Below, piece after piece: positions 18,601-26,899 of a stretch of 64,000 bases of DNA. This DNA comes from Pseudaeromonas sharmana (lineage in GTDB: Bacteria; Pseudomonadota; Gammaproteobacteria; Enterobacterales; Aeromonadaceae). The translations under genes were made by a program, and so were the position numbers. A model generated the notes under the pieces. The model was not told the origin of the DNA and did no database searches. It saw only the letters and a list, made by a program, of their open reading frames with translations. The stretch lies in assembly GCF_042649925.1 (NCBI RefSeq), contig NZ_JBHSAF010000001.1:62001-126000 (forward strand), given 5' to 3'. Numbering within the stretch: the stretch's first letter is position 1; every line of letters starts with the position of its first letter.

Positions 18601-19837
18601 TCAATGAGTACGGGTCGGTGACCTCGTAGCTCTTCATGCTGTCGGCATCGGCGTTGTAGATTTCCAGCGCATAACGATAGAAAGTACCTGGCTCGACGTC
18701 ACCGGTGTAGCTCCAGGAGCCACTGCTGGCATCCAGCGTCATTTCCTGCACGCCAGTTTGTACCTTGGCGGCATCGTAGAGGACGACGGAGACTTTCTGT
18801 GCGGTCGGAGCCCAGACGCGGAAGGTCACGCCGGCATCACCGACAATGGCACCATATTCCAGCTTCTTGGCGGCGTCGGCATAGACACCATCCAGACCAA
18901 TGGCGGTCTGTACCTTGGTACCTTGATCGATGACGCCCTTGCTGTCGGTAGAGACGGCAACCAGTTCACCCTTGAGCAGGGTCTTGATATCGACACCATC
19001 CGGCAGCGTGAAGGCAGACCACTCCTTGATGGCACGGTTCTGTGCATCCAGAACAGCCTTCTGCGCATCCGTCAGGGTGGTGGGTTTCAGGTCGAAGCGC
19101 TTGTCGTAGCTCAGCTTGTTATCGCTGCCAGCGGCAATGCCGCCATCTGCATCAAAGTACAGGTTGACGTAAGCGGCATCCTTGGCGCCTTCCCAGACAA
19201 CGGTCTTGGCGTCGATCAGGTGGGCAGCCGCATTGGAAATGCCAACGCTTTGGCCCGGAACCTTGGCGAAGGCTTCGGCACGAGTTGCAAACAGTTCGCC
19301 ACCGACGATCAGCGATTGCTGACGGTCACTCAGCTGAATGTGCAGGTCGCTGTTACCGCTGACCTTGTTCTTGCTGGCATCGCGGACGATGACGTTGATA
19401 CAGGCCGGATCGCCATTCGGGTTAACCGGGATTTCCCAGTACGGACCGTAGTTATCCACTTTGGTCGGCGTCTTGGAGACATCGTCCCAGCTGGTGGAGG
19501 TGGCGCCATCGGCTACACCGGCGCAGGTTGCATCGTTCCAGATGTAGAGGTTGTAACCCGCATAGTCGCTTGCGGAAGCACGGCCCTTGGTCGCCGCCTC
19601 GATGATGCTCTTCTGATCGATGAGGCTCAGGACCAGCGTATCGGCCGGAACGGCATCGTCAGCATAAATTTCTGTCGGATCAGGCAGTGTCGTCACGGTT
19701 GGCAACGTGACTTCCGGGTTGGTTGGCTTGGTGGGATCAACAGGCTTGCTGTCGCTATCAGAGCCGCAACCGGCCAGTGCCAGTGCGACAACGCTTGGCA
19801 TCACATACCAGGCGAGCTTCTTGAATCTGAAATCCAT
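15629..19837 (-). CDS. pulA: Secreted lipoprotein pullulanase-type alpha-1,6-glucosidase, GH13
   Basis: Pullulanase cuts alpha-1,6 branch points in pullulan, starch and glycogen. The 1402-residue protein starts with a lipoprotein signal ending in LAGC (Cys24), so it is probably anchored in the outer membrane. A CBM48-like domain (FRVWAPTAQKVSVVLYD) lies near 338-355, and the pullulanase marker FNWGYDPFHY at 582-591. GH13 regions are DVVYNH (629-634), AFRFDLMGHHP with nucleophile D703, GEGW with acid/base E732, and KHDN (861-864). It is longer than Klebsiella PulA (about 1100) owing to an extra N-terminal ~300 residues and a C-terminal ~150-residue beta domain with two Cys. It stands alone, with a LacI-type palindrome about 160 bases upstream. 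Confidence 0.93.
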   Translation of the reverse strand: MDFRFKKLAWYVMPSVVALALAGCGSDSDSKPVDPTKPTNPEVTLPTVTTLPDPTEIYADDAVPADTLVLSLIDQKSIIEAATKGRASASDYAGYNLYIWNDATCAGVADGATSTSWDDVSKTPTKVDNYGPYWEIPVNPNGDPACINVIVRDASKNKVSGNSDLHIQLSDRQQSLIVGGELFATRAEAFAKVPGQSVGISNAAAHLIDAKTVVWEGAKDAAYVNLYFDADGGIAAGSDNKLSYDKRFDLKPTTLTDAQKAVLDAQNRAIKEWSAFTLPDGVDIKTLLKGELVAVSTDSKGVIDQGTKVQTAIGLDGVYADAAKKLEYGAIVGDAGVTFRVWAPTAQKVSVVLYDAAKVQTGVQEMTLDASSGSWSYTGDVEPGTFYRYALEIYNADADSMKSYEVTDPYSLSLSTNSEFSQVVDLNDAALKPDGWDTLKAPHSQATQKDLAKIVIHESHVRDLTAFDTGIDAAERGKFVALTDDNSLAVKHLKELSAAGVTHLQLLPAFDIATVNEDPAKVANLDDKFSKLCEVNSNVKNSADFNSHCSGDETIADVLASLDKDGEQRQALNRMVSETDSFNWGYDPFHYTTPEGSYSTNPDGTARILEFRKMVKAIKENIGMNVVMDVVYNHTNAAGLADKSVLDKVVPGYYQRLDPTTGAVTTSTCCSNTAPENAMFAKLMDDSLVTWATQYKVDAFRFDLMGHHPKAQMVEALAKVKAVAPEMYFYGEGWDFGEVAGNARFEQATQPNLAGTGIGSFSDRLRDAVRGGSPFDGGDGIRNTQGFGNGALVMPNEKDAVSESSARHLADLTMLGMAGNLKEFVLVNQDGIPTKGSDIDYNGQKAGYAQDPIEIQNYVSKHDNQTLFDIIAYKAPTEADLATRVRMQAVSLATVMLGQATVFDQQGSELLRSKSFERDSYDSGDWYNRVDYTKSDNNYDVGLPRKDKDGDNYPLIKQVKNAAATPGNAELLQMESFYKELTSLRQSSPLFTLGSGTDVMNRVDFRNVGPNAQPGLIAMSIDDGSAVSDLDKAVDGVIVVINATPDSQSIGEFKDGSDNAIDLSGYTLSPVQQALETASIGAGAEVVDGKLNVPAWSAAVFVKAQGETQGAGLPVSHKQDLSTVAPFGDLGIYLPGSLIGSWDFSDANLFTFTGADYSYALSTDISADFVGDGTKSVEIKVADNVWGDTGKGGAANYGVCTAGAKLTAGTPLTLCAGDAAKGNIALDVTKVGTYHFTFKAMSKDNPTLTLSIEEPAAACALLPDSSEAATLGDTKLALRGSHSSWNFDAAYQLSYKGNGIYQVKVTGPLDMSDSAQTYNGFKVASDDGSWTTQFIAASGGNAIKPLEFDKSYELYGYTAGTEDLQKNTLNLGAGEYIFQIKFDSVPTNTPATVGSMQVCQLQ

Positions 19838-19994
19838 ACCTATGTTCCTTGTTGAGGTTTACCGGGTCTTGTTTTCACTTGAAAGTGGAAAGACATACGT
19901 CGGGACTCTTTCAACTTTCAGTCTTGACTGAATGCTCTGGTCCGTACGCAGTGGGCCGCACTATAGAAAGTGAAGAAGCGTAAAGATGTGATAT

Positions 19995-20006
19995 GGAAAC
20001 GTTTTC
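19995..20006. promoter_or_regulatory. Possible LacI-family (MalR/MalI-like) operator upstream of pulA
   Basis: GGAAACGTTTTC is a near-perfect palindrome centred on CG, the hallmark of LacI-family operators, and resembles the AAACGTTT core used by MalI/MalR-type repressors. It lies about 160 bases upstream of pulA. The cognate regulator is not in this window. Short match, so moderate confidence only. Confidence 0.4.
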
Positions 20007-20227
20007 TTGAGCTTTGGTTTTCTTTGCGATGCATCAAAAAATCAAAGTTGCGATGTAAGTCAACTGTAAAAATTTGAAAAGGTTTTCAACATTTGAGGTA
20101 AATTTTCGTAATTAAATTACGTTTTGTAATATTTTGTAACCTTTAGGGGGGCTGGCAAAACGCTGAATATTGGCTGCGAGTTTGGGACAGGAAACGTAGA
20201 AAAGAACACCAAGAAATGAAAACCTAG

Positions 20228-20258
20228 CAAAAAAGAAAGCTGCCCAGGGGCAGCTTTC
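20228..20258 (-). terminator. Terminator of the purHD operon
   Basis: A 10-bp stem (GAAAGCTGCC / GGCAGCTTTC) with a 4-base loop lies 20 bases after the purD stop. On the minus strand it runs into a T-run (from 20234 to 20229). Confidence 0.9.
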
Positions 20259-20278
20259 CAGTAGATCGTCACTTTGGC

Positions 20279-21565
20279 TCAGGCTTGTTCGCGCGCAATG
20301 GCCCGATAGCCGATGTCGCTGCGATAGAAGACGCCATCCCAGCTTACCTGACGTGCCAGCTCGTAAGCCTTCTGCTGGGCTTCCAGCACGCTGTGACCGA
20401 GCGCGGTGGCGCACAGTACGCGTCCGCCGGCGGTCACCACCTGGCCATCCTGTTCGGCCGTCCCGGCCTGGAACAGTTTGACGTCGACATTGTTGCCGGC
20501 GTCCAGGCCTGAAATGACGTCGCCCTTTTGCGGCTCGCCCGGGTAGTTGGCCGCAGCCAGCACCACGCCGACGGCGGCGCGGGTGTCGTAGCGTGCTTCT
20601 TTCTGGTCCAGTTCACCGGCACAGGCGGCGAGGCACAGCTCCACCAGATCGGATTGCATGCGCAGCATGATCGGTTGGGTTTCCGGATCGCCGAAGCGGC
20701 AGTTGAACTCGATCACCTTGGGGTTGCCCGCCGCGTCGATCATCAGGCCCGCGTACAGGAAACCGGTATAGACGTTGCCTTCAGCGGCCATGCCCTGCAC
20801 TGTGGGCATGATGATGCGTTCCATGACGCGCTGGTGGATTTCCGGGGTGACCACCGGCGCCGGCGAGTAGGCACCCATGCCGCCGGTGTTCGGACCGGTA
20901 TCACCGTCGCCAACCCGCTTGTGATCCTGGCTGGTGGCCATCGGCAGCACGTTCTTGCCATCCACCATGACGATGAACGATGCCTCTTCACCGTCGAGGA
21001 ACTCTTCGATGACCACGCGGCTGCCCGCTTCGCCGAAGGCGTTGCCGGAGAGCATGTCACGCACCGCGTCTTCAGCCTCCTGCAGCGTCATTGCGACGAT
21101 CACCCCCTTGCCGGCGGCCAGGCCATCGGCCTTGACGACGATCGGGGCACCCTTCTCACGCAGGTAGGCCAGTGCGGGCTCGACTGCGGTGAAGTTCTGA
21201 TACTCGGCGGTCGGGATCTGCTGGCGGGCGAGGAAATCCTTGGTAAAGGCCTTGGAGCCTTCGAGTTGAGCGGCGGCCTGGGTCGGTCCGAAAATGGTCA
21301 GACCGGCGGCGCGGAAGGCATCGACGACACCGATAACCAGCGGCGCCTCTGGGCCAACAATGGTCAGACCAATTTGTTCTTGCTGCGCAAACGCGACCAG
21401 CGCCGCGATATCGGTGGCGCTGATGGCAACATTCCGGACCTTGGCTTCGCGGGCGGTCCCCGGATTACCCGGCGCCACGAACACCTGCTCGGTCAATGGG
21501 GACTGGGCGGCCTTCCAGGCCAGGGCGTGTTCACGACCACCGTTACCGATCACCAATACTTTCAT
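20279..21565 (-). CDS. purD: Phosphoribosylamine-glycine ligase
   Basis: PurD joins glycine to phosphoribosylamine with ATP in the second step of purine synthesis. MKVLVIGNGGREHALAWK at the N-terminus, IVKADGLAAGKGVIVA and NCRFGDPETQP are diagnostic and almost identical to E. coli PurD. The start at 21565 gives 428 residues (E. coli 429). Longer frames up to 21637 add unrelated residues. It lies 114 bases downstream of purH and is cotranscribed with it, ending in a strong terminator. Confidence 0.97.
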   Translation of the reverse strand: MKVLVIGNGGREHALAWKAAQSPLTEQVFVAPGNPGTAREAKVRNVAISATDIAALVAFAQQEQIGLTIVGPEAPLVIGVVDAFRAAGLTIFGPTQAAAQLEGSKAFTKDFLARQQIPTAEYQNFTAVEPALAYLREKGAPIVVKADGLAAGKGVIVAMTLQEAEDAVRDMLSGNAFGEAGSRVVIEEFLDGEEASFIVMVDGKNVLPMATSQDHKRVGDGDTGPNTGGMGAYSPAPVVTPEIHQRVMERIIMPTVQGMAAEGNVYTGFLYAGLMIDAAGNPKVIEFNCRFGDPETQPIMLRMQSDLVELCLAACAGELDQKEARYDTRAAVGVVLAAANYPGEPQKGDVISGLDAGNNVDVKLFQAGTAEQDGQVVTAGGRVLCATALGHSVLEAQQKAYELARQVSWDGVFYRSDIGYRAIAREQA

Positions 21566-21679
21566 CTTTTCCATCCTCTGGTCGGGGCGTGGCCCCGGCG
21601 AAAAAAAGGGGGGATGCGTCGGCATCCGCACTATCAATTGCTGTGTATGAGAAGGCCGCCCGCAGGCGGCCTGACACGA

Positions 21680-23272
21680 TCAATGACGGAAGTGGCGCAT
21701 GCCGGTGAACACCATCACCATGTCGTGCTCGTCGGCGGCGTCGATCACCTCCTGATCGCGCATCGAGCCACCCGGCTGGATGACACAACGCACGCCCGCG
21801 GCCGCAGCGGCGTCGATGCCGTCGCGGAACGGGAAGAAGGCGTCGGAGGCCATGCAGGAGCCTTCGACCTTGAGCCCTTCATCGGCAGCCTTGATGCCGG
21901 CGATCTTCGCGGAGTAGACCCGGCTCATCTGGCCGGCACCGATGCCAATGGTCTGACCGTTTTGGGTATAGACGATGGCGTTGGACTTGACGAACTTGCC
22001 GACCTTCCAGCAGAACAGCAGCTCTTCGAGCTCCTTCTCGGTGGGCTGACGCTTGCTGACCACCTTGAGGTCGCGCAGGCTGACCATGCCCTGGTCGCGA
22101 TCCTGCACCAGCAGGCCGCCGTTGACGCGCTTGACGTCGACCGCGTTGCTCTTCTGAGTCCAGAAACCACACTCCAGCAGGCGCACGTTGGCCTTCTTGG
22201 CCACGGCGGCGCGGGCCTCTGCGGACACCGCCGGGGCGATGATCACCTCGACAAACTGACGGCTGACGATGGCTTCGGCAGTGGCGCCGTCCAGCTCGCG
22301 GTTGAAGGCGATGATGCCGCCAAACGCCGAGGTCGGATCGGTCTGATAGGCGCGATCGTAGGCTTGCAGAATGTCGTCACCCAGCGCCACGCCGCACGGA
22401 TTGGCGTGCTTGACGATGACACAGGCCGGCTCGATGAACTCCTTGACACACTCCAGCGCCGCATCGGTATCGGCGATGTTGTTGTAGGAAAGCGCCTTGC
22501 CTTGCAGCTGGTTGGCGGTGGCGACCGAGGCCTCCTGCACGTCGGCTTCGACATAGAACGCAGCGGCCTGATGGGCGTTTTCGCCGTAGCGCATGTCCTG
22601 CTTCTTGATGAACTGGAAGTTTATGGTGCGCGGGAACTTGGAGCCTTCACTGGCCTCGTCGGTGACGCCATAGCTGGGCACCTTGGTGCCGAAGTAGTTG
22701 GCGATCATGCCATCGTAGGCGGCGGTGTGTTCGAACGCGGCGATGGCCAGATCGAAACGGGTGGCATAGCTCAGCGAGTTGGCGTTGCTGTCCATTTCGG
22801 CGATCACGCGGTCGTAGTCACGGGCGTTGACGACGATGGTGACATCCTTGTGGTTCTTGGCGGCGGAACGCACCATGGTCGGGCCGCCGATGTCGATGTT
22901 CTCGATGGCGTCGGCCAGCGAGCAATCCGGCTTGGCGACGGTGGCGGCGAACGGATACAGGTTGACGGCCACCAGATCGATCGGGCTGATGCCATGTTCG
23001 GCCATGATGCCGTCATCGGTGCCGCGACGGCCGAGGATGCCGCCATGAACCTTAGGGTGCAGGGTCTTGACGCGGCCATCCATCATTTCCGGGAAGCCGG
23101 TGTAATCGGAGACTTCGGTTACCGGCAGGCCAGCATCGGCCAGCAGGCGAGCGGTTCCGCCGGTGGAGAGCAGTTCTACGCCACGAGCCTGCAGGGCGCG
23201 GGCAAACTCCACAATGCCGGTCTTGTCTGAGACGCTCAGCAGGGCGCGGCGGATCGGTCGAGTGTTTTCCAT
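21680..23272 (-). CDS. purH: Bifunctional AICAR transformylase / IMP cyclohydrolase
   Basis: PurH carries out the last two steps of IMP synthesis. The N-terminal cyclohydrolase part contains RRALLSVSDKTGIVEFA and GRVKTLHPKVHGGILGR, and the transformylase part contains KHANPCGVA and ASDAFFPFRDGID. The start at 23272 gives 530 residues (E. coli 529), with an AAGAG site before it. The longer frame to 23410 adds 46 residues that are not part of the family. First gene of purHD; a PurR-like box lies about 200 bases upstream. Confidence 0.97.
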   Translation of the reverse strand: MENTRPIRRALLSVSDKTGIVEFARALQARGVELLSTGGTARLLADAGLPVTEVSDYTGFPEMMDGRVKTLHPKVHGGILGRRGTDDGIMAEHGISPIDLVAVNLYPFAATVAKPDCSLADAIENIDIGGPTMVRSAAKNHKDVTIVVNARDYDRVIAEMDSNANSLSYATRFDLAIAAFEHTAAYDGMIANYFGTKVPSYGVTDEASEGSKFPRTINFQFIKKQDMRYGENAHQAAAFYVEADVQEASVATANQLQGKALSYNNIADTDAALECVKEFIEPACVIVKHANPCGVALGDDILQAYDRAYQTDPTSAFGGIIAFNRELDGATAEAIVSRQFVEVIIAPAVSAEARAAVAKKANVRLLECGFWTQKSNAVDVKRVNGGLLVQDRDQGMVSLRDLKVVSKRQPTEKELEELLFCWKVGKFVKSNAIVYTQNGQTIGIGAGQMSRVYSAKIAGIKAADEGLKVEGSCMASDAFFPFRDGIDAAAAAGVRCVIQPGGSMRDQEVIDAADEHDMVMVFTGMRHFRH

Positions 23273-23463
23273 CTCTTCGGTGTCCTCTAAAGGTTCCAGG
23301 GGGTGTTCGCAAAGCGCGCTCGCCAATGGGCTGGCGGAGTGCGCTTTGCCAAACGCCCCTGTCGGTGGTGGCCATCCTGGCCGGCTCGGGTGGGCGCGTA
23401 TTCTACACAAAAGTGTGATGGCTGGCGATGTTTTTGCATGGTGCGGCGCCAGTGCTGGTGCGG

Positions 23464-23479
23464 CAGGAAACGTTTGTCT
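23464..23479. promoter_or_regulatory. PurR-like box upstream of purH
   Basis: CAGGAAACGTTTGTCT keeps the AAACGTTTG core of the E. coli PurR box (ACGCAAACGTTTGCGT) with 11 of 16 matches, about 195 bases upstream of the purH start. E. coli purHD is PurR-regulated, so repression by PurR with hypoxanthine/guanine is likely. The region 23273-23617 holds nothing else I recognise except the start signals of the next gene. Confidence 0.6.
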
Positions 23480-23617
23480 GCAAGCGCTTGAATTCGTGCC
23501 GTTTCATTCCGCTGTCTTGTCATGGCGTTGTCACGTTACGGCGGCAGCATGGCTCCGATCGGCCGCTGGTGCCGAGGTAGCGACATGGGTTTTCTTTTTT
23601 TTTGACAGGATGTTCTG

Positions 23618-24997
23618 ATGATGCGTCTGCATAGTTGTGCGCTCGGGCTGGCGATGGTGCTGGGATCGCTGGCCGTTCAGGCGGCTGAGCCGCAGGTAGT
23701 GGCCAAATTGACGATTCCGCTGCCGGCCGAGAGTCGGCTTCACTACCAGGGACCGTTCGCCTCGGCATTCGGAGCGGGTTTGCCGCTTGGTCTGGGCTCC
23801 GGCCTGTTTTTCGATGGTCAGGATGCGGACGGCACGCTGCACTTTGTCAGCCTGACCGACCGCGGCCCCAACGGCGATGCCCCGCAGTGGCACGGCAAAC
23901 AGGAGAGCAAGATCTTCCTGCGTCCGGACTTTACTCCGCAATGGCGTCCGCTACAGGTGAAGGATGGCCAGGTCAGCGTCGGCGCCGCGGTGCTGCTGCA
24001 TGACGGTCAGGGCGTCCTGCATGGCCTGCCGTTACCGGCAGGCACGGTCGGGGCGACCGGTGAGCAGGCCATCGATGCGGCGTTGCAGCCGGTTGCCGTG
24101 CCGGATAGCCGGGGGCTGGATAGCGAAGGTATCGTGGCCGATGGCCGCGGTGGTTACTGGTTGTGCGACGAGTACGGCCCCTTCCTGATCCATGTCGATG
24201 GCCAGGGCAAGGTGCTGCAGAAGTACGGCCCCGAGGCGCAGGGTGGCAGCAAGGCGGTGGCCTCGGGTCTGCCAGCCGTGCTGGCATGGCGGCAGCCGAA
24301 CCGCGGTTTTGAAGGCATAGCACGCCTGCCGTCGGGCAAGATCATTGCCGCTGTGCAAAGCACACTGGATATCGAAGGAAAAACGGCCAAGCAGGCCAGC
24401 TTTATCCGGCTGCTGGAGCTGGATCCGGCCAGCGGACAGACGCGGATGCTGGCTTATCCGCTGGAGGCGGGGTTCTACAAGAAGAACAAGGATGCCAAGT
24501 TGGGGGATCTGGTGGCGGTGGATGAAACGACGCTGCTGGCCATTGAGCAGGGCAAGGATAAGGACAAGCAGATGCACAATCGCATCTACCGCCTCGACTT
24601 GGCGGCGGCCAGCGATCTGAGTGCGTTGCGTGTCGAGGGTAAGGAGCCGGAGTTTGCCTCCGCAGCGGCATTGGCTGCGGCCGGGATGCGTCCGGTCGGC
24701 AAGCAGTTACTGGTGGATTTGCAGGCGCTGGGCTGGCAGGCGGAGAAGGCCGAAGGGCTGGCGCTGATCGATGCCAGGACGTTGGCGATCAGCAATGACA
24801 ATGACTTCGGGGTGGCGGTGAAGGTCACACAACCTGTGGCGCAGAGCAAGGATATCACCGACTACAGCACCGAGGGCGATGGCAAGTTGCGCTACGATGG
24901 CCAACCGGTCGCCAGCCGCGTGCAGTTGCAGCCGCTTGATGCCGCCGAGTCGGCATCCCTGTTGTGGCTAATCCAGCTGCCGCAGGCGCTGCGTTAG
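23618..24997 (+). CDS. Secreted esterase-like phytase-family protein
   Basis: A 459-residue protein with a clear Sec signal peptide (cleavage after VQAA near residue 23). The body matches the 'esterase-like activity of phytase' domain: SLTDRGPNGD, DSEGIVADGRGGYWLCDEYGPFL, NRGFEGIA and KAEGLALIDARTLAISNDNDFG, all typical of beta-propeller blades with acidic metal-binding loops. It is predicted to be periplasmic or secreted and may hydrolyse phosphate or ester bonds; the true substrate is unknown. It is monocistronic, convergent with the ParR-like gene. AGGA lies 7 bases before the ATG. Confidence 0.82.
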   Translation: MMRLHSCALGLAMVLGSLAVQAAEPQVVAKLTIPLPAESRLHYQGPFASAFGAGLPLGLGSGLFFDGQDADGTLHFVSLTDRGPNGDAPQWHGKQESKIFLRPDFTPQWRPLQVKDGQVSVGAAVLLHDGQGVLHGLPLPAGTVGATGEQAIDAALQPVAVPDSRGLDSEGIVADGRGGYWLCDEYGPFLIHVDGQGKVLQKYGPEAQGGSKAVASGLPAVLAWRQPNRGFEGIARLPSGKIIAAVQSTLDIEGKTAKQASFIRLLELDPASGQTRMLAYPLEAGFYKKNKDAKLGDLVAVDETTLLAIEQGKDKDKQMHNRIYRLDLAAASDLSALRVEGKEPEFASAAALAAAGMRPVGKQLLVDLQALGWQAEKAEGLALIDARTLAISNDNDFGVAVKVTQPVAQSKDITDYSTEGDGKLRYDGQPVASRVQLQPLDAAESASLLWLIQLPQALR

Positions 24998-25105
24998 CGG
25001 CGCTTGCTGTGGCGATGACGGGCAATCGGTCGTGATGATGTCAGATTGCATCATTCCGTCGTCAGGCTGCGCCGCAGACCGGGTCATCTGCCGGCGAAAG
25101 ACAGC

Positions 25106-25131
25106 GTGGGCCAGTCCAGGGACTGGCCCAC
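25106..25131. terminator. Hairpin between convergent esterase and ParR-like genes
   Basis: A 12-bp perfect inverted repeat (GTGGGCCAGTCC / GGACTGGCCCAC) lies 19 bases from the end of the ParR-like gene and about 110 bases from the esterase stop. No long T-run is present, so termination strength is uncertain. Confidence 0.55.
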
Positions 25132-25149
25132 GTCATTGTGGCGTCCGGC

Positions 25150-25860
25150 TCAAAACAGCCCTTTTTGCTTGATGCGGCGCAGCCGCTCCGGATCGGGCGC
25201 GACTGCGCTCAGGGTCGTGGTTTGCGGGCCACTCTGGCTGGTGGCGGAGCTCGGGCCCGACGTCTCGCCGGCACGGCCGCTGGCCGCCGGGGCGGCGCGC
25301 AGGCGCTGCAACTGCAGGCTCTGGGCCTCGGCCAGCTGGCGCAACTGCTGCATCTGTTCCTGCATCTGCGCCATCTGTTGTTGCTGCTGTTGCCATTGTT
25401 GCTGCAGTGCCTCGGGCAGCACACTGCTATCCACGCTGGCGGGCGCCGCCGGCGCCTCGCTTTGTTCCTGCAGCGTGCGTTGCAACCACTGCTGTAGCGC
25501 TTCCAGCTGGGCGCTGACCTGGGCATCGGCGCTTGCGGCCGGCGCCGTGGCCTCTGCTTGCCACAGGCCGCAGATCTCGAGCTGTTGCAGCAGGCTGTCG
25601 ATGCGCGCCTCCGGCTCCTCGTTGGCCAGCGCCAGCGAGCGGCATAAGCGCGGGCTCAGTTGATAGAGAAACAGTCCGGCCATGTAGATGTCACGGTGGA
25701 ACAGGCGTACCAGCATATCCAGATCGGCGCGTTCGCTGTGGCTCTGCCTGGCTTGCCGATACCACTGCTGCAACACCGCCACGGCGCGGCGATCCGCCTC
25801 CGAGGTCTCCGGATTGACGTACAGCGTCAGGTTGAGTTTGCGGGCGCCGCCGTTACTCAT
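25150..25860 (-). CDS. ParR-like partner of the ParM actin homologue
   Basis: A 236-residue protein that overlaps the end of the ParM-like gene by 8 bases, so the two are translationally coupled. The N-terminal ~100 residues (KLNLTLYVNPETSEADRRAVAVLQQW, then a helical part) could be the ribbon-helix-helix-like DNA-binding region of a ParR/StbB protein. The middle (115-185) is Gln-rich and likely coiled coil; the C-terminus is a flexible tail ending RRIKQKGLF, in the position where ParR proteins carry the motif that caps ParM filaments. Identification rests on gene position plus this layout rather than on clear sequence identity. Confidence 0.6.
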   Translation of the reverse strand: MSNGGARKLNLTLYVNPETSEADRRAVAVLQQWYRQARQSHSERADLDMLVRLFHRDIYMAGLFLYQLSPRLCRSLALANEEPEARIDSLLQQLEICGLWQAEATAPAASADAQVSAQLEALQQWLQRTLQEQSEAPAAPASVDSSVLPEALQQQWQQQQQQMAQMQEQMQQLRQLAEAQSLQLQRLRAAPAASGRAGETSGPSSATSQSGPQTTTLSAVAPDPERLRRIKQKGLF

Positions 25861-26899
25861 CCCCGACCTCGAGCAGAACCGGGCTCTCGATCTCGACGCT
25901 GGTATCCTCGGCGTGATACAGGCAGATCTCGCGTGACAGCGCGCTTTGCGGGTTGTCGATCAGCACGACGCGATCGCCCAGCGTGGCATAGGCTTCGCGG
26001 ATCGCATCTTCGATCAGCGGCGCACCGCCGCCCACCAGATAGACGCGGTTCGGATGCTTGGCGAACTTCTTCGCCTCATAGGCTACCTGATCGCCCAGTT
26101 CGCGGATACGGGTCTCGATCTTGTCGAGGATCGCCGGGATCTTGCTCTCGTCGTTGACGATGCTGTGCACGAAGTCGAGATCGTGGCGGCGCTTGATCAG
26201 CTCGTTGGCCACCAGGTAGCTGGAGTCGCTGTCGGCAGCGGCCAGCGCCTTGCGCGCGACATCGGTCACCATGGAGACGCCAATCTCGTTGTTGCCATAG
26301 ATGGCCGACACGTCGTCAAACTCGCCGACGATGATGCCCATGTCCAGCGTGGTGCCACCGCAGTCGATCACCAGGGACTTGGTAAACTCGTTGCAGTTGG
26401 CGTTCAGCAGATGGGACAGCGCCGCCGGCAGGCTCTCCGGCATCACTTCGACATGCACGATCTTGAACAGCTCGCCCTTGTTCAGGCTGATGTCGCGCGT
26501 CAGGTTGCGGCGCTTGGCCTCGATGCGTGCCTCGTTCTTCTGGCAATCGTCCGGGTGGTAATATTCGGTGATCGGCAGCGTGACGACGATGCTGACCGGT
26601 TGCGGCGGCAGTCCGGTCTGCAGCAGCGCATGGTGCACCGCCAGCAGGTTCAGATCGTCGTACTGGTACTCGATGTGGGTGGTCGAGAGCGCCTTGTCCG
26701 ACGTGGCGTCATAGGTGTATTTGGTGGTGCCAATCGTGTAGTTGTACACCTTCTGGCCACGCAGCAGCGCGGCACTCTTCCAGTCCTTGCGAAACGAGTT
26801 CGGCGAGACGATGGTCTTCAGGCTGCCGTGCTCGATCCAGCTGACCTTGACGTTGGTGGAGCCATCATCGATGGCAAGTTTCATCTGTGATACCGACAT
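25853..26899 (-). CDS. ParM/StbA-family actin-like ATPase (chromosomal)
   Basis: ParM polymerises with ATP to push plasmid copies apart. The 348-residue product has the phosphate-1 motif AIDDGSTNVKVSW, SPNSFRKDW, YNYTIG, VTLPITEYY, MPESLPAALSHL, the phosphate-2 motif VIDCGGTTLDMG, NNEIGVSMVT and the adenosine motif VYLVGGGAPL, in the same order as plasmid R1 ParM (320 residues). The start at 26899 (MSVSQMKL) has GAGG 9 bases upstream. It is followed by a ParR-like gene. Surrounding genes are chromosomal, with no replication or mobilisation genes, so this is either a relic of an integrated plasmid or a domesticated filament system. Confidence 0.87.
   Translation of the reverse strand: MSVSQMKLAIDDGSTNVKVSWIEHGSLKTIVSPNSFRKDWKSAALLRGQKVYNYTIGTTKYTYDATSDKALSTTHIEYQYDDLNLLAVHHALLQTGLPPQPVSIVVTLPITEYYHPDDCQKNEARIEAKRRNLTRDISLNKGELFKIVHVEVMPESLPAALSHLLNANCNEFTKSLVIDCGGTTLDMGIIVGEFDDVSAIYGNNEIGVSMVTDVARKALAAADSDSSYLVANELIKRRHDLDFVHSIVNDESKIPAILDKIETRIRELGDQVAYEAKKFAKHPNRVYLVGGGAPLIEDAIREAYATLGDRVVLIDNPQSALSREICLYHAEDTSVEIESPVLLEVGDE

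Larger units (their letters stand above)
19838..20278. other. 441-base intergenic region upstream of pulA
   Basis: AT-rich region that holds the pulA promoter area, the LacI-type palindrome at 19995-20006 and the purHD terminator. An AT-rich interrupted repeat at 20109-20139 (TTAAATTACG..., GTAATATTTTGTAAC) is unexplained. No MalT box (GGGGATGAGG-like) was found, and no gene. Confidence 0.6.

Noticed and set aside
19838..20278. MalT box upstream of pullulanase
   Set aside because: No GGGGATGAGG-like sequence found on either strand; a LacI-type palindrome is the only candidate site.
20528..23230. A 900-codon open frame on the plus strand
   Set aside because: It lies exactly opposite purD and purH, has the skewed Gly/His/Asp/Val composition of an antisense frame, and lacks a ribosome-binding site.
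25853..26899. Integrated plasmid around the ParM-like gene
   Set aside because: No replication initiator, relaxase, integrase or flanking direct repeats seen; neighbours are ordinary chromosomal genes.
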